From NCBI GenBank assembly GCA_030765845.1, contig JAVCDJ010000058.1, positions 1 to 44,204 of the forward strand: a DNA stretch of 44,204 nt. Reading direction: 5' to 3'. How positions within the stretch are numbered: position 1 is the first letter of the stretch; each line of letters starts with the position of its first letter. Origin of the DNA: Candidatus Stygibacter australis. GTDB taxonomy: Bacteria; Cloacimonadota; Cloacimonadia; Cloacimonadales; TCS61. Of the stretch, positions 8,248 through 16,568 are shown one piece after another. The notes below the pieces were generated by a model. That model searched no databases, was not told the origin of the DNA, and saw only the letters and a list, made by a program, of their open reading frames with translations. The position numbers and the translations under genes are program-made.

Positions 8248-10197
8248 TTATCCTAGCAGAAATTCTATTATCTCTTCTTGAATAGTAACCGGATCAAGCC
8301 AGCAATATTGATAAACATCACTGCTTTTTCCGGAAACCGGATAGTTCTGAACGCCAAATGCTTTAAACTTAACTGCTAATTGCAATTTAACCAGCTCAGA
8401 TTGTAAGCAACTGGCAAGTCCGGTATGGACATTATGATCTTCATAAGTGAAAATGCAGCCGGTAGCGGCAGCTTTTTGGATGACTTCAGAATTAATTTTC
8501 TGGGGTGTAGAGATATTCCAGACCTGGAGGTTAATATTCTGCTGACGCAATTTTTCTGCTACCAGGAGAGCATTATTTGTGAGCGTACCCATCACAAAAA
8601 GAGCAGCAGTATCTCCATCGCGTAATAAATCCGCTTTGCCATATTCAAATTTATAATCATCATCATAGAAAATATTGCCATCTTCTGTACGGATAATATC
8701 GAGCTTTGACCTGCCCATGGGAACCAGGTAATTACCGTCTTTTGCTGCCAGCCAGCGGATAATATGATCCGTCTGATTAGGGTCAGCAGGGATCAGGCAC
8801 TTGAAATTGAACATATTGCGCACCTGTCCCAGATAGTCCACACACTGATGGGTTTTGCCATCTTCACCCACATCCAATCCCACATGAGTGAGAATTATCT
8901 TAAGATTTGTTTCATTAATATCATTCAATCTATGCTGATTATATGTTTCATCAATGCCAAACACGCCAAAATCGCTGAAGAAGGTTTGGAATCCGCATTT
9001 GGAAAAGGCACCGGCACAGGTCGCTGTATGATGCTCCATTATTCCACTCTGGAAGAAATTAGCCGGGAATTTATCCATGAAGCCTTTAGTCTTCACGCTG
9101 CCTGCCAGGTCACAATCAAAAACCCCTATCGGAAGATGATCATCCTGTGAATTTAACTGGGCAATATCGATAAGGGCATTGCCCCAGGCACTTCTATTAT
9201 CGGTTTTCTGTTCATAATTAATATGTTTACCAGTATTAATAGCAAGATCAGGTTTATTTTCTTCTACGATTGAGCATCTGCCGGAAGTGAATTCCTGACG
9301 CAAGGCTCTGAGTCTGTCAAGATCATCTGGTTGACCTAGTTCAGCTAAAGCAGAGATGAGATCAATTCCATTTTCAGATTGATATGGCAATGTCTGTCCA
9401 TGCCACTTCTCATTATTTTCCATAAAACTGACACCTTTACCCATTATCGTGTTTGCCAGGATAAGAGTAGGACATTCACTATTTCTGGAATAATGAATAG
9501 CAGATAATATCTGATGATAGTCATGACCATTAATCTCTATTACTTCCCAGTTATCAGCCAAAAATTCTTCCTTGATATTCTGAGGCATCACCCTATGGCA
9601 TTTACCGGAGATTTGCAGTTTATTGTAATCGATAAAGGCTGTAAGATTATTAAGCTGGAACTTACTGGCAAATCTACGAGCTTCACTTAGCTGACCTTTT
9701 TGCTGTTCACCATCTCCCATCAGTACATATACGTGATTATTATATTTCTTTAATCTACCGCCAAGAGCAAAGCCGCATCCGGCAGAAAGCCCTTGTCCCA
9801 GGTTTCCACTTGCCCATTCGATCCCGGGAACGCAGGGTTCCACGTGACCTTCATATATACTGCCAGCTAAGCGGAATTCAGAAACCATCTGATCAAGATC
9901 AAAGTAGCCATTTAAACTTAATGCTGAATAAGCAGCGGGGGAGACGTGACCATGAGAGATGATAATCTTATCTCTATCTTCTTGTTGTGGGTTTTGCGGA
10001 TCGTGGTTAATGATAGTATATAAAGAAAGCAGAAGATCAATAGTGGATAGTGAGCCGCCAGGATGACCACTGCCGGCTAAGGACGTCATTTTGAGGATTG
10101 ACCCACGGGCTATCAGTGATTGAGCTTTAAGATTATTTAATGTCTCCTGATCAATCAGATGAGCATATTTTTGCTCTATTGCCTTAATATCTGGCAT
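8248..10197 (-). CDS. tkt: Transketolase
   Basis: A thiamine-diphosphate enzyme that moves two-carbon units between sugar phosphates in the pentose phosphate pathway. Visible landmarks are GSGHPGGSLSTIDLL at residues 43-57, the substrate and cofactor His in ISHGHVSPA, GNLGQGLSAGCGFALGG, and the ThDP/Mg motif MGDGEQQKGQLSEARRFASK near residue 160 ending in DYNKLQ. The pyrimidine-binding half contains ILTHVGLDVGEDGKTHQ, and the C-terminal domain ends with a TYEDHNVHTGLAS segment. At 649 residues it is a full-length single-chain enzyme, not split into two subunits. AGGAG lies upstream of the ATG. It follows the DUF4476 gene by 15 bases. Confidence 0.94.
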   Translation of the reverse strand: MPDIKAIEQKYAHLIDQETLNNLKAQSLIARGSILKMTSLAGSGHPGGSLSTIDLLLSLYTIINHDPQNPQQEDRDKIIISHGHVSPAAYSALSLNGYFDLDQMVSEFRLAGSIYEGHVEPCVPGIEWASGNLGQGLSAGCGFALGGRLKKYNNHVYVLMGDGEQQKGQLSEARRFASKFQLNNLTAFIDYNKLQISGKCHRVMPQNIKEEFLADNWEVIEINGHDYHQILSAIHYSRNSECPTLILANTIMGKGVSFMENNEKWHGQTLPYQSENGIDLISALAELGQPDDLDRLRALRQEFTSGRCSIVEENKPDLAINTGKHINYEQKTDNRSAWGNALIDIAQLNSQDDHLPIGVFDCDLAGSVKTKGFMDKFPANFFQSGIMEHHTATCAGAFSKCGFQTFFSDFGVFGIDETYNQHRLNDINETNLKIILTHVGLDVGEDGKTHQCVDYLGQVRNMFNFKCLIPADPNQTDHIIRWLAAKDGNYLVPMGRSKLDIIRTEDGNIFYDDDYKFEYGKADLLRDGDTAALFVMGTLTNNALLVAEKLRQQNINLQVWNISTPQKINSEVIQKAAATGCIFTYEDHNVHTGLASCLQSELVKLQLAVKFKAFGVQNYPVSGKSSDVYQYCWLDPVTIQEEIIEFLLG

Positions 10198-10212
10198 TAT
10201 AACTCCTATTAT

Positions 10213-10926
10213 TTATTGATTAATTATGCTTTGAGCAGTTTTCTTATCATCCTCATAGGTGAAATGACTGATAATTCTAAAAGAATTATCCTTATCTACT
10301 ACTTTGGGGTAAGTTATCCGTAAGCAGGCAAGTTTATGTTCTGCAGATGTAAAGATATCTAATAATTGCTCGATCTGGATTACACTGAAATAATGAGAAT
10401 TTGCTGCAGTCCGCACATAAAGTAACTGATCCTCAGCAAAATCCTCATTTTCGATAGTGGCAACCAGTTGACTAAATGATAAAGAGTTCATTGGCTCATG
10501 AGCAGTAAAAGACTGAATGCTTTGAGTAGCTGGCTCAGTAACAACTATATTAGATTGGGGTTCAGGAGTCTGAGGATTATCAAATCCTGAGATATTCATA
10601 TTAACATTCACGCTTTGAGTTGATTCAGTTGTTGTTTTCAACTGAGTATTAGTCTCTGTTTTTGCTTCTGATTTACCATTTATCATATCTCGTATTTCTT
10701 CTATAAGCATACTTGCTTCCAGATATTGTCTTTTGGGTAATTGAGTTAGATATTCTTCCTCTAAAGATTTGAGCTTTTGAAGAATTGCTTTATTACGCGA
10801 ATCTGAAGCCATGGAAGAAGGATTGTTACCTTCTATTTTTGCTGAAAGCCCGGTACTCGCTGACTGGTCTTGTGCAAACACCGTAAGTACGCTTAATAAT
10901 ATAAGTACAATAAGATATCTTCTCAT
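10213..10926 (-). CDS. Exported DUF4476-domain protein
   Basis: I place the start at the ATG at 10926 (MRRYLIVLILLSVLTVFAQ), where GGAGGAACA precedes it and the product begins directly with a signal peptide; a longer frame to 10974 lacks this. The mature protein has a charged, probably helical stretch (residues 35-90), a Ser/Thr/Gln-rich linker, and a C-terminal domain of about 90 residues (FSQLVATIENEDFAEDQLL, SVIQIEQLLDIFTSAEHKL, then AYP-like ITYPKVVDKDN) that matches the DUF4476 pattern known mainly from Bacteroidetes-type genomes. Its function is unknown. It heads the operon with transketolase and lplA. Confidence 0.75.
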   Translation of the reverse strand: MRRYLIVLILLSVLTVFAQDQSASTGLSAKIEGNNPSSMASDSRNKAILQKLKSLEEEYLTQLPKRQYLEASMLIEEIRDMINGKSEAKTETNTQLKTTTESTQSVNVNMNISGFDNPQTPEPQSNIVVTEPATQSIQSFTAHEPMNSLSFSQLVATIENEDFAEDQLLYVRTAANSHYFSVIQIEQLLDIFTSAEHKLACLRITYPKVVDKDNSFRIISHFTYEDDKKTAQSIINQ

Positions 10927-11150
10927 TGTTCCTCCAAATCTTATTTTTATATTGCAAAAATCTATTACTACCACACATTGTCAAGAATTTCAAAAACCAT
11001 TTTTCCCCCTGAAATTAAATTATTTTCTACAACCAAGTGCATGTACACCGCAGAATATTTCCAGGTCGGGCGCAAACACGACAAACACCTCCCAACTAAG
11101 TCAGTCCCGATACATCGGGATGAACGGTACTCCGGGCAAGAGTTATGGAC

Positions 11151-11278
11151 GACGGAGTGACTTCACGACTGCGCGACTTCAGGACTGCATGAATTCAAGA
11201 CTGATAGACTGAAAGACTGCACGACTACAGGACCGTAAGACTGTGAGACTGAGGGACGGAGAGATTGAGTGACTTAAA
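11151..11278. repeat. Sixteen-unit degenerate tandem repeat, period 8 (GACTGNNN)
   Basis: The sequence can be read as 16 consecutive 8-base units with no gaps: GACGGAGT, GACTTCAC, GACTGCGC, GACTTCAG, GACTGCAT and so on to GACTTAAA. All units begin GA, most GACT, and the last three or four bases vary freely. It does not keep a coding frame. Confidence 0.85.
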
Positions 11279-11330
11279 AACAGGTAGCAAGTTAGATAGT
11301 TAGAATGATTGAGTGACAGGAAATTAAAAA

Positions 11331-11544
11331 TTGTTCGCGTTTGTTCGCGGCTAAAAAATCTTCACATTTAATTCTCGTCTTATACTTCTTAAGCTCGTTT
11401 TGTTCGTAATTGTTCGTTGCTTAAACTCTTACATTACATTTTTTCGTGTCATTTCGTGGTTTTCGTGGTCAAAAAAGTCTTACATTACATTATCCGTGTT
11501 CATCCGTGCAATCCGTGGCTAAAAAATTCTTACATTCAATTCTC
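11331..11544. repeat. Four imperfect units of a CGTG-triplet repeat, about 50 bp each
   Basis: Each unit has two or three copies of a 9-10-base motif (TTGTTCGCG, TTTCGTGGT or ATCCGTGTT types) followed by a tail like GGCTAAAAAATTCTTACATT. Units lie at about 11331-11377, 11394-11440, 11441-11491 and 11492-11544. Units 3 and 4 abut directly. An inverted fragment (CACACGGACAAACACGA) lies at 11574-11590. Confidence 0.8.
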
Positions 11545-11635
11545 CCTCACTCAATCCATAAAAACCCATGCCGCACACGGACAAACACGAAAAAAAAAAT
11601 GAGGGTGTGAAGATGAGAGGGTGTGATTAGGCTCA

Positions 11636-11739
11636 GGGGCAGACCAATGTATCTGCCCTGAATCTTCTGTTTATATATTATCTAAAGAGGGCAGACACGT
11701 GGGTCTGCCCCTACCAGTTGTTCAATCAAACATTGAGAG
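11636..11739. repeat. GGGGCAGAC hairpin element, copy 1
   Basis: Two hairpins: GGGGCAGA/TCTGCCCT (11636-11659) and GGGCAGAC/GTCTGCCC (11689-11710), then a conserved tail CTACCAGTTGTTCAATCAAA leading to CATTGAGAGG. It sits 167 bases before the start of the first barrel gene; the second copy has exactly the same spacing to its gene. Confidence 0.85.
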
Positions 11740-11752
11740 GATAAATAAAGTA

Positions 11753-11787
11753 TTTGACAGCAAATTAATTAAATAGGAAAGTTTGTA
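11753..11787 (+). promoter_or_regulatory. Candidate promoter of the first barrel gene
   Basis: TATTTGACAGCAAA at 11751 provides a TTTG/TTGACA upstream box; about 21 bases later AAAGTTTG (11778-11785) resembles the TAnnTTTG box of Bacteroidetes-type promoters. The same arrangement is kept in copy 2 (13439-13473). Inferred from pattern only. Confidence 0.4.
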
Positions 11788-11802
11788 ACATAGGAGTATA
11801 CA

Positions 11803-13239
11803 ATGAAAAGAACAGGATCCGTATTGATGTTAATCACATTATTGTTGCCCGTAATGCTTATGTCTGTAGAATATAATTTAAATAATTATCAGGAGCCGGA
11901 TAATTTTGAACATGGTTTAAATTTCGGCTTATATAACGAAGGATATGTAAATAGTAAAGAACATGAAGATAGATTATATCATTCTTCTAATATTTCAGCG
12001 GACTATTTTGCGAGGAAATACAGCAGGCAAAGTATTCTCAATATATCCTTATTTACGGATTTGGATTATGAAATATATTCTGTAAATACAACTGATAGTC
12101 TGCAATATGATGCCGATACTCCTCGATTTAATTCACATTTTGAGATTGGTGCTGAGCTTCGACAATATTTATATAAAGACTTATTTTTCAATATAGATAC
12201 ATATTGTTATGCACATAATTCCTATTCAGATCGCGATTCAAAAAGTGCAGAATATAATTCAACAGGTAACGGGAAAGGATATTTCTATACAGAATCTGCT
12301 GAGATTGGATTAGGATATGGAAGGGTAGAAGATGTGAGCAAAGCCTGTCAGGCAGTGGAGATATTATCTGAGCTTGAGAAAGCTGGACTATTGGCAAGGG
12401 AAGTAAATAAAGAAGATATCGAAAGCCTGGCAGATCGGCTGGTGCAATTGACAACTTTACGTCTATTTGACAGCCGTCTGGTCAACATGGAAAAAGTCCG
12501 TCAGATAAACAGTGAGCTTTTTGAGCAGGGATTATTATCAGGAGATAATATTGAAAGCTTTGTGATAATTATGGATTTATATGATCTGGGCACAGTTTTT
12601 AGTCGCAAGAGTGGCTGGGATATATATCCTGAATTCGGAATTGACAACACAGATGGTTATAGTGAAGGTTATTTTGAAAAAGTGTACATAGATACTATTC
12701 ACAGTGATTATACTCGAGACTCTGAAAGTAATAATGGATCAAGGACATATCAACCGGGATTGAGTTTTAATTATTATCAGGTATTAAGCAGTAAATGGCA
12801 ATTGGAAGCGAGTGGAAATTATGGCTATTTCTGGAGTGAATATGATAATGAAGAGCTTGAAATACGGCGGTCTGAAACATCCCCTGATTCCACCTGGGAA
12901 AAAAGAGAATATGATAAAGAAGGCTATAGTGTGGAATTGAATTTGGAGTTAAGCTGGTATCCGGATACTCGAACAGAATTCTGGTCTCGATTGAATTATG
13001 ACATTTCTGATAGTGATTATGATGAGGTATTTCAGAGCGATGACGAAACAGAAAACTACACAAAGAGTTACAGTGAGTTTGAAAGGGTTTATTATATCTC
13101 GGCTGGGATAAACTATTATTTTTCGCCTAAGTTGAATTTACTATTCAAGTTATCATATAGAGGTGATAATGATGAAAGTTTTTACACTTATAATAGCAGA
13201 TTCAAGTACGATCTTAGAGTGAGGTATTATCTGTTTTAG
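11803..13239 (+). CDS. Outer-membrane beta-barrel protein, tandem copy 1
   Basis: A 478-residue protein with a signal peptide (MKRTGSVLMLITLLLPVMLM) and alternating strand patterns with many Tyr, Ser, Asp and Glu. It ends in RVRYYLF, a C-terminal aromatic beta-signal as expected for a barrel inserted by the Bam machinery. Residues about 185-265 form a predicted helical insert (ILSELEKAGLLAREV, LADRLVQLTTLRLFDSRLV, MEKVRQINSELFEQGLLSGD) that is nearly identical in the paralogue downstream. I do not recognise a named family; passive pore or surface protein is a guess. AGGAG lies six bases before the ATG. It belongs to a 1686-base tandem duplication that includes the upstream hairpin element. 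Confidence 0.85.
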   Translation: MKRTGSVLMLITLLLPVMLMSVEYNLNNYQEPDNFEHGLNFGLYNEGYVNSKEHEDRLYHSSNISADYFARKYSRQSILNISLFTDLDYEIYSVNTTDSLQYDADTPRFNSHFEIGAELRQYLYKDLFFNIDTYCYAHNSYSDRDSKSAEYNSTGNGKGYFYTESAEIGLGYGRVEDVSKACQAVEILSELEKAGLLAREVNKEDIESLADRLVQLTTLRLFDSRLVNMEKVRQINSELFEQGLLSGDNIESFVIIMDLYDLGTVFSRKSGWDIYPEFGIDNTDGYSEGYFEKVYIDTIHSDYTRDSESNNGSRTYQPGLSFNYYQVLSSKWQLEASGNYGYFWSEYDNEELEIRRSETSPDSTWEKREYDKEGYSVELNLELSWYPDTRTEFWSRLNYDISDSDYDEVFQSDDETENYTKSYSEFERVYYISAGINYYFSPKLNLLFKLSYRGDNDESFYTYNSRFKYDLRVRYYLF

Positions 13240-13488
13240 ATGAAATATCTGATCAACAGAGTAAATGATCAAGCATCTCTTAGACCTTAAACTGCTGTGC
13301 ATTTGCTCAAAGAACTGTTAGGGGGCAGACCAACCAGTCTGCCCTGACTTTAAAGTTATAATCTTATCAAAAGAGGGCAGACAAGTGGGTCTGCCCCTAC
13401 CAGTTGTTCAATCAAACATTAAGAGGGAAAATAAAATATTTGACAGCAAAATAATTAAATAGGAAAGTTTGTATCATAGGAGTATACA
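13240..13488. repeat. GGGGCAGAC hairpin element, copy 2, and promoter
   Basis: Copy 2 spans 13322-13425: GGGGCAGACC...AGTCTGCCCT, then AGGGCAGAC...GTCTGCCCC and the CTACCAGTTGTTCAATCAAA tail. Its distance to the ATG of copy 2 equals that of copy 1 (167 bases). The promoter-like TATTTGACAGCAAAATAATT and AAAGTTTG boxes are also repeated. The first 80 bases after copy 1's stop show nothing notable. Confidence 0.8.
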
Positions 13489-14925
13489 ATGAAAAGAACA
13501 GGAACCGTATTGATGTTAATCACATTATTGTTGCCCGTAATGCTTATGTCTGTAGAATATAATTTAAATAATTATCAGGAGCCTGATAATTTTAATCATG
13601 GTTTGTATTTCCACTTGAGTAACGATGGAAGTATTTATACCAGAAATGACGTAGAAAATTCAAATCAAAATGCAGATCTTTTTGTGAACTATTTTGCCAG
13701 GCAATACAGCAGGAATAATATCCTGGATATATTTTTTACATCGGAATTAAGGTATGATAATTTATCATCTACTACAAAAGATAGTCTGCATATTGAAAGG
13801 GATGCTCCTCAATTTAATTCATATTTTATGATTGATGCTGAGCTTCGCCATTATTTGTACAATGACTGGTTTATCAATATAGAGGCATTTTGTTATGCGC
13901 ATAATTCTCTTTCAGATTCAGATACAAAGAAGATAGAATATCATTCAACAGATTATAGGGAAAGTTATAGCTATAGTGAATCCGGAGTGATTGGATTAGG
14001 CTATGGGCGGGTAGAAAATGTGAGCAAAGCCTATCAAGCGAGGGAGATATTATCTGAGCTGGAGAAAGCTGGACTATTGGCAAGAGCAGTAAATAAAGAG
14101 GATATTGAAAGCCTGGCAGACCGACTGGTGCAATTGACAACTTTGCGTCTATTTAATTACCGTCTGATCAACATGGAAAAAGTGCGTCAGATAAACAGGG
14201 AGCTTATTGCGCAGGGATTATTATCAGGAGATGAAATTGAAAGCTTTGTAATCATAATGGATTTATATAATATGGGTTCAGTTTTTATTCGCAAGAGTGG
14301 CTGGGATATATATCCTGAATTCATAATTGACAACTCAGATGGTTATAGTGAAACTTGTTATGAAAAAGTGTACTCAGATACTATTTACAATGATTATACT
14401 CGAAACTCTGAATGTAATAATGGCTTAAGGTCATATCAACCGGGATTGAGTTTTCATTATTATCAGGTATTAAGCAGCAAATGGCAATTAGAAGCGAGTG
14501 GCAGTTACGGCTATTTCTGGAGTGAGGAAGATTCTAAATATACTAATATATACCATTATGAAACACACTCTGATTCCTTCTGGGAAACAAGAGAATATGA
14601 TATAGAAGGCTACAGAGTGGGATTGAATTTGGAGTTAAGCTGGTATCCGGATACTCGAACTAAATTCTGGTCCAGTATTGATTATGATATTTCTGATAGC
14701 GATAATGATATTACATACCAGAACCTTGACGAAACAGATAACTACACAAAAAGTTACAGCGAGTTTGAAAGGGTTTATTATATCTCGACAGGAATTGACT
14801 ATTATTTCTCACCTAAGTTGTATTTTCAATTCAAATCAACATATGGTGATGATAATGGTGGAAGTATTTTCGATTACAAGGACAGATTTACCTACAAAAT
14901 GAGCGTGTTATATTATCTGTTTTAG
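13489..14925 (+). CDS. Outer-membrane beta-barrel protein, tandem copy 2
   Basis: Same length (478 residues) and architecture as the preceding gene: an almost identical signal peptide with one change (Thr6 for Ser), a conserved helical insert around residues 185-265, and a terminal aromatic beta-signal (SVLYYLF). The two proteins differ most between residues 40 and 165, around 330-350, and in the last strands, while EYNLNNYQEPDNF at the start and YYQVLSSKWQLEASG in the barrel are retained. The upstream AGGAG ribosome site and 167-base leader are shared. Most likely a duplication followed by divergence of exposed segments. Confidence 0.85.
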   Translation: MKRTGTVLMLITLLLPVMLMSVEYNLNNYQEPDNFNHGLYFHLSNDGSIYTRNDVENSNQNADLFVNYFARQYSRNNILDIFFTSELRYDNLSSTTKDSLHIERDAPQFNSYFMIDAELRHYLYNDWFINIEAFCYAHNSLSDSDTKKIEYHSTDYRESYSYSESGVIGLGYGRVENVSKAYQAREILSELEKAGLLARAVNKEDIESLADRLVQLTTLRLFNYRLINMEKVRQINRELIAQGLLSGDEIESFVIIMDLYNMGSVFIRKSGWDIYPEFIIDNSDGYSETCYEKVYSDTIYNDYTRNSECNNGLRSYQPGLSFHYYQVLSSKWQLEASGSYGYFWSEEDSKYTNIYHYETHSDSFWETREYDIEGYRVGLNLELSWYPDTRTKFWSSIDYDISDSDNDITYQNLDETDNYTKSYSEFERVYYISTGIDYYFSPKLYFQFKSTYGDDNGGSIFDYKDRFTYKMSVLYYLF

Positions 14926-14966
14926 ATAAAATTGCTGATCAATAGCTTTGCTTAGTTGCCAGGCTC

Positions 14967-15023
14967 TGGTAGGGGCAGACCCATGTGTCTGCCCCTACCA
15001 GTTGTTCAAACAAACATTGAGAT
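14967..15023. repeat. GGGGCAGAC hairpin element, copy 3
   Basis: TGGTAGGGGCAGAC (14967-14980) pairs perfectly over 14 bp with 14987-15000 around a six-base loop, followed by the conserved GTTGTTCAAACAAACATTGA tail. It is a single hairpin, unlike the double hairpins of copies 1 and 2. It lies 43 bases after the second barrel gene and precedes the TPR lipoprotein gene; it could also terminate transcription weakly. Confidence 0.85.
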
Positions 15024-15098
15024 GCAAGTAAATAATGATTTGACAGTTTTATGAGCTTATAATAAAAATAAGACAAAGAAATCAATAATGGAGGATAA

Positions 15099-16568
15099 AT
15101 GCATAGGATCATCAAAGTAGCATTAGGTATAATATTACTCATAATAATTAGTAGTTGTGATCTGGGTAAGGGAAATAGTATTGATAAAATGATTGATAAA
15201 GGTGAGTATCAAAAAGCCAGAAAGAAATTAACTGGAATTCTTGCCGTCTCTCCCCGTGATAGTGAGAGTAGTATATTGCTGGCTAAAACCTATAGAAAGG
15301 AATATTATCCCACCTGGAATATAAGAAAATATCGTTCACCTCTGGAATCAGAATGGACACTATTCCCGGCGCAGAGCATGAATGATCTGAAGCAGTATCA
15401 AGATATTGTTCATGCTCTTAATAAACGCGGGATCTGGAATGAGGATCTTGAAATAGAGAATTATTTCCTGCTAACTTATCATTATTTCCAGATGAAATAT
15501 CTATTAGATAGGGATGCAGAAGAGGAATTTAAAAAGCAAATTTCCGTATTAATTAATGGTGAAGGAGAACTTGCAGATAATGCAACACTCTGGGATATAT
15601 ATTCTGATAATAATTACAGTATGGATTTTGATCCTGATCAGTTAAAAATATTATTTGAGAAATATCCCAATACCGAATTGGCAGGTTTAGAAGTATTAAG
15701 TAAGATTTTCGGTAAATCAGTAAGAATAGATAAACCTGAGACTTCAACTGAAATAGTGAGAATCAAATATTTTATGAGAAACTATCCAGAATTTGCCTTG
15801 TATGCAGACAGTCTTTTTATCTATAAATTTATTGATGATGAAGTGGAGAATGCCCATAATGGAAAACTCAAGGGTTCTAATATAGATCTGGAAAACTATC
15901 TGATCAAGTTACTGGCAGAAAGTATCAGTGTCAAAATCAACAGATACATTCTCAGAACACAGGCATATTTGACGATAGAATCAGGAAATATTGAAACAGG
16001 ATTATCTGCCTTAAACAGGCTGGCAAATCAGGAACAGAATAGATATGATAGAGAAAAACTTGTTAGAGACTCAGGAGCACTGGCTTTCAGAAATGGGCGA
16101 TATGGACTGACAATCAGCAGTTTAAGACAGATAGAAGGATTAGGGATCAAGTGGCAGAAGATGCTCTGGGAATCATATATCAAGATGGATAATGAGTATG
16201 AAGCTGATATTCTGTTTGAAAAGATCAAAGATGATCTAACGTATTCAGGTCTGGTGAGATTTAAAAAAATAAAATATAATTATAATCTGGGCAAATTGAA
16301 ATTATCAGAATTAAATCTGGTACAAGGAAACAGTAGTGTTACAATTGAGGGCATAGTTACAAATTCTACTCAGAAATTATATAAAGGAATAACTGTCAGA
16401 TTAAATCTATCTGATGCCAAAGGGAAGAACCTGCAATCAAAAACCCTTGAGATCTCGGAATTGTATCCAGAAACTGAGGAAAAATTCAATGAATTTATTG
16501 ATTATAAGGCTAGTGATGGAGAAATTAAATATTCGGGAGAAATTACTGGTTACAAAAGTATTGAATAG
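15099..16568 (+). CDS. TPR-like lipoprotein of unknown function
   Basis: A 489-residue protein with a lipoprotein signal (VALGIILLIIISSC, Cys at about residue 20). Right after it comes a TPR-like helical pair (IDKMIDKGEYQKARKKLTGI, SESSILLAKTYRK), and a second helical repeat region at about 300-400 (NIETGLSALNRLANQEQNR, ALAFRNGRYGLTISSLRQIE, YEADILFEKIKDD). The last 90 residues look like an immunoglobulin-type beta domain (VTIEGIVTNSTQKLYKGITV). TPR lipoproteins of this kind often serve as periplasmic scaffolds; the partner is not evident. GGAGG precedes the ATG, and a TTGACA sits at 15040-15045. Placed after the barrel pair and a shared repeat element, it may be functionally linked. Confidence 0.8.
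   Translation: MHRIIKVALGIILLIIISSCDLGKGNSIDKMIDKGEYQKARKKLTGILAVSPRDSESSILLAKTYRKEYYPTWNIRKYRSPLESEWTLFPAQSMNDLKQYQDIVHALNKRGIWNEDLEIENYFLLTYHYFQMKYLLDRDAEEEFKKQISVLINGEGELADNATLWDIYSDNNYSMDFDPDQLKILFEKYPNTELAGLEVLSKIFGKSVRIDKPETSTEIVRIKYFMRNYPEFALYADSLFIYKFIDDEVENAHNGKLKGSNIDLENYLIKLLAESISVKINRYILRTQAYLTIESGNIETGLSALNRLANQEQNRYDREKLVRDSGALAFRNGRYGLTISSLRQIEGLGIKWQKMLWESYIKMDNEYEADILFEKIKDDLTYSGLVRFKKIKYNYNLGKLKLSELNLVQGNSSVTIEGIVTNSTQKLYKGITVRLNLSDAKGKNLQSKTLEISELYPETEEKFNEFIDYKASDGEIKYSGEITGYKSIE

Larger units (their letters stand above)
10927..11802. other. Long repeat-rich gap without genes
   Basis: The gap separates the divergent DUF4476 and outer-membrane protein genes. In order it has a TCCCGA-TACA-TCGGGA palindrome (11105-11120), an 8-bp-period tandem (11151-11278), four units of a CGTG-type repeat (11331-11544) with an inverted fragment (11574-11590), and the first copy of the GGGGCAGAC hairpin element (11636-11711). 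No open frame here looks coding. The promoter of the barrel gene is at its right end. Confidence 0.6.
11636..14925 (+). repeat. Tandem duplication, unit 1686 bp (element plus barrel gene)
   Basis: Corresponding points of the two copies are offset by 1686 bases: hairpin element 11636 against 13322, start codons 11803 against 13489, stops 13239 against 14925. A third hairpin element (14967-15023) follows copy 2, so three elements bracket two genes, as expected if recombination between elements made the duplication. Confidence 0.85.

Noticed and set aside
11151-11544. CRISPR-like array
   Set aside because: Units are 8 bp or about 50 bp with variable cores, no unique spacers of constant length between identical repeats, and no cas genes nearby.
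13240-15098. Barrel genes and repeats as an insertion sequence or composite transposon
   Set aside because: No transposase or target-site duplication is visible; the pattern fits a tandem duplication between repeats instead.
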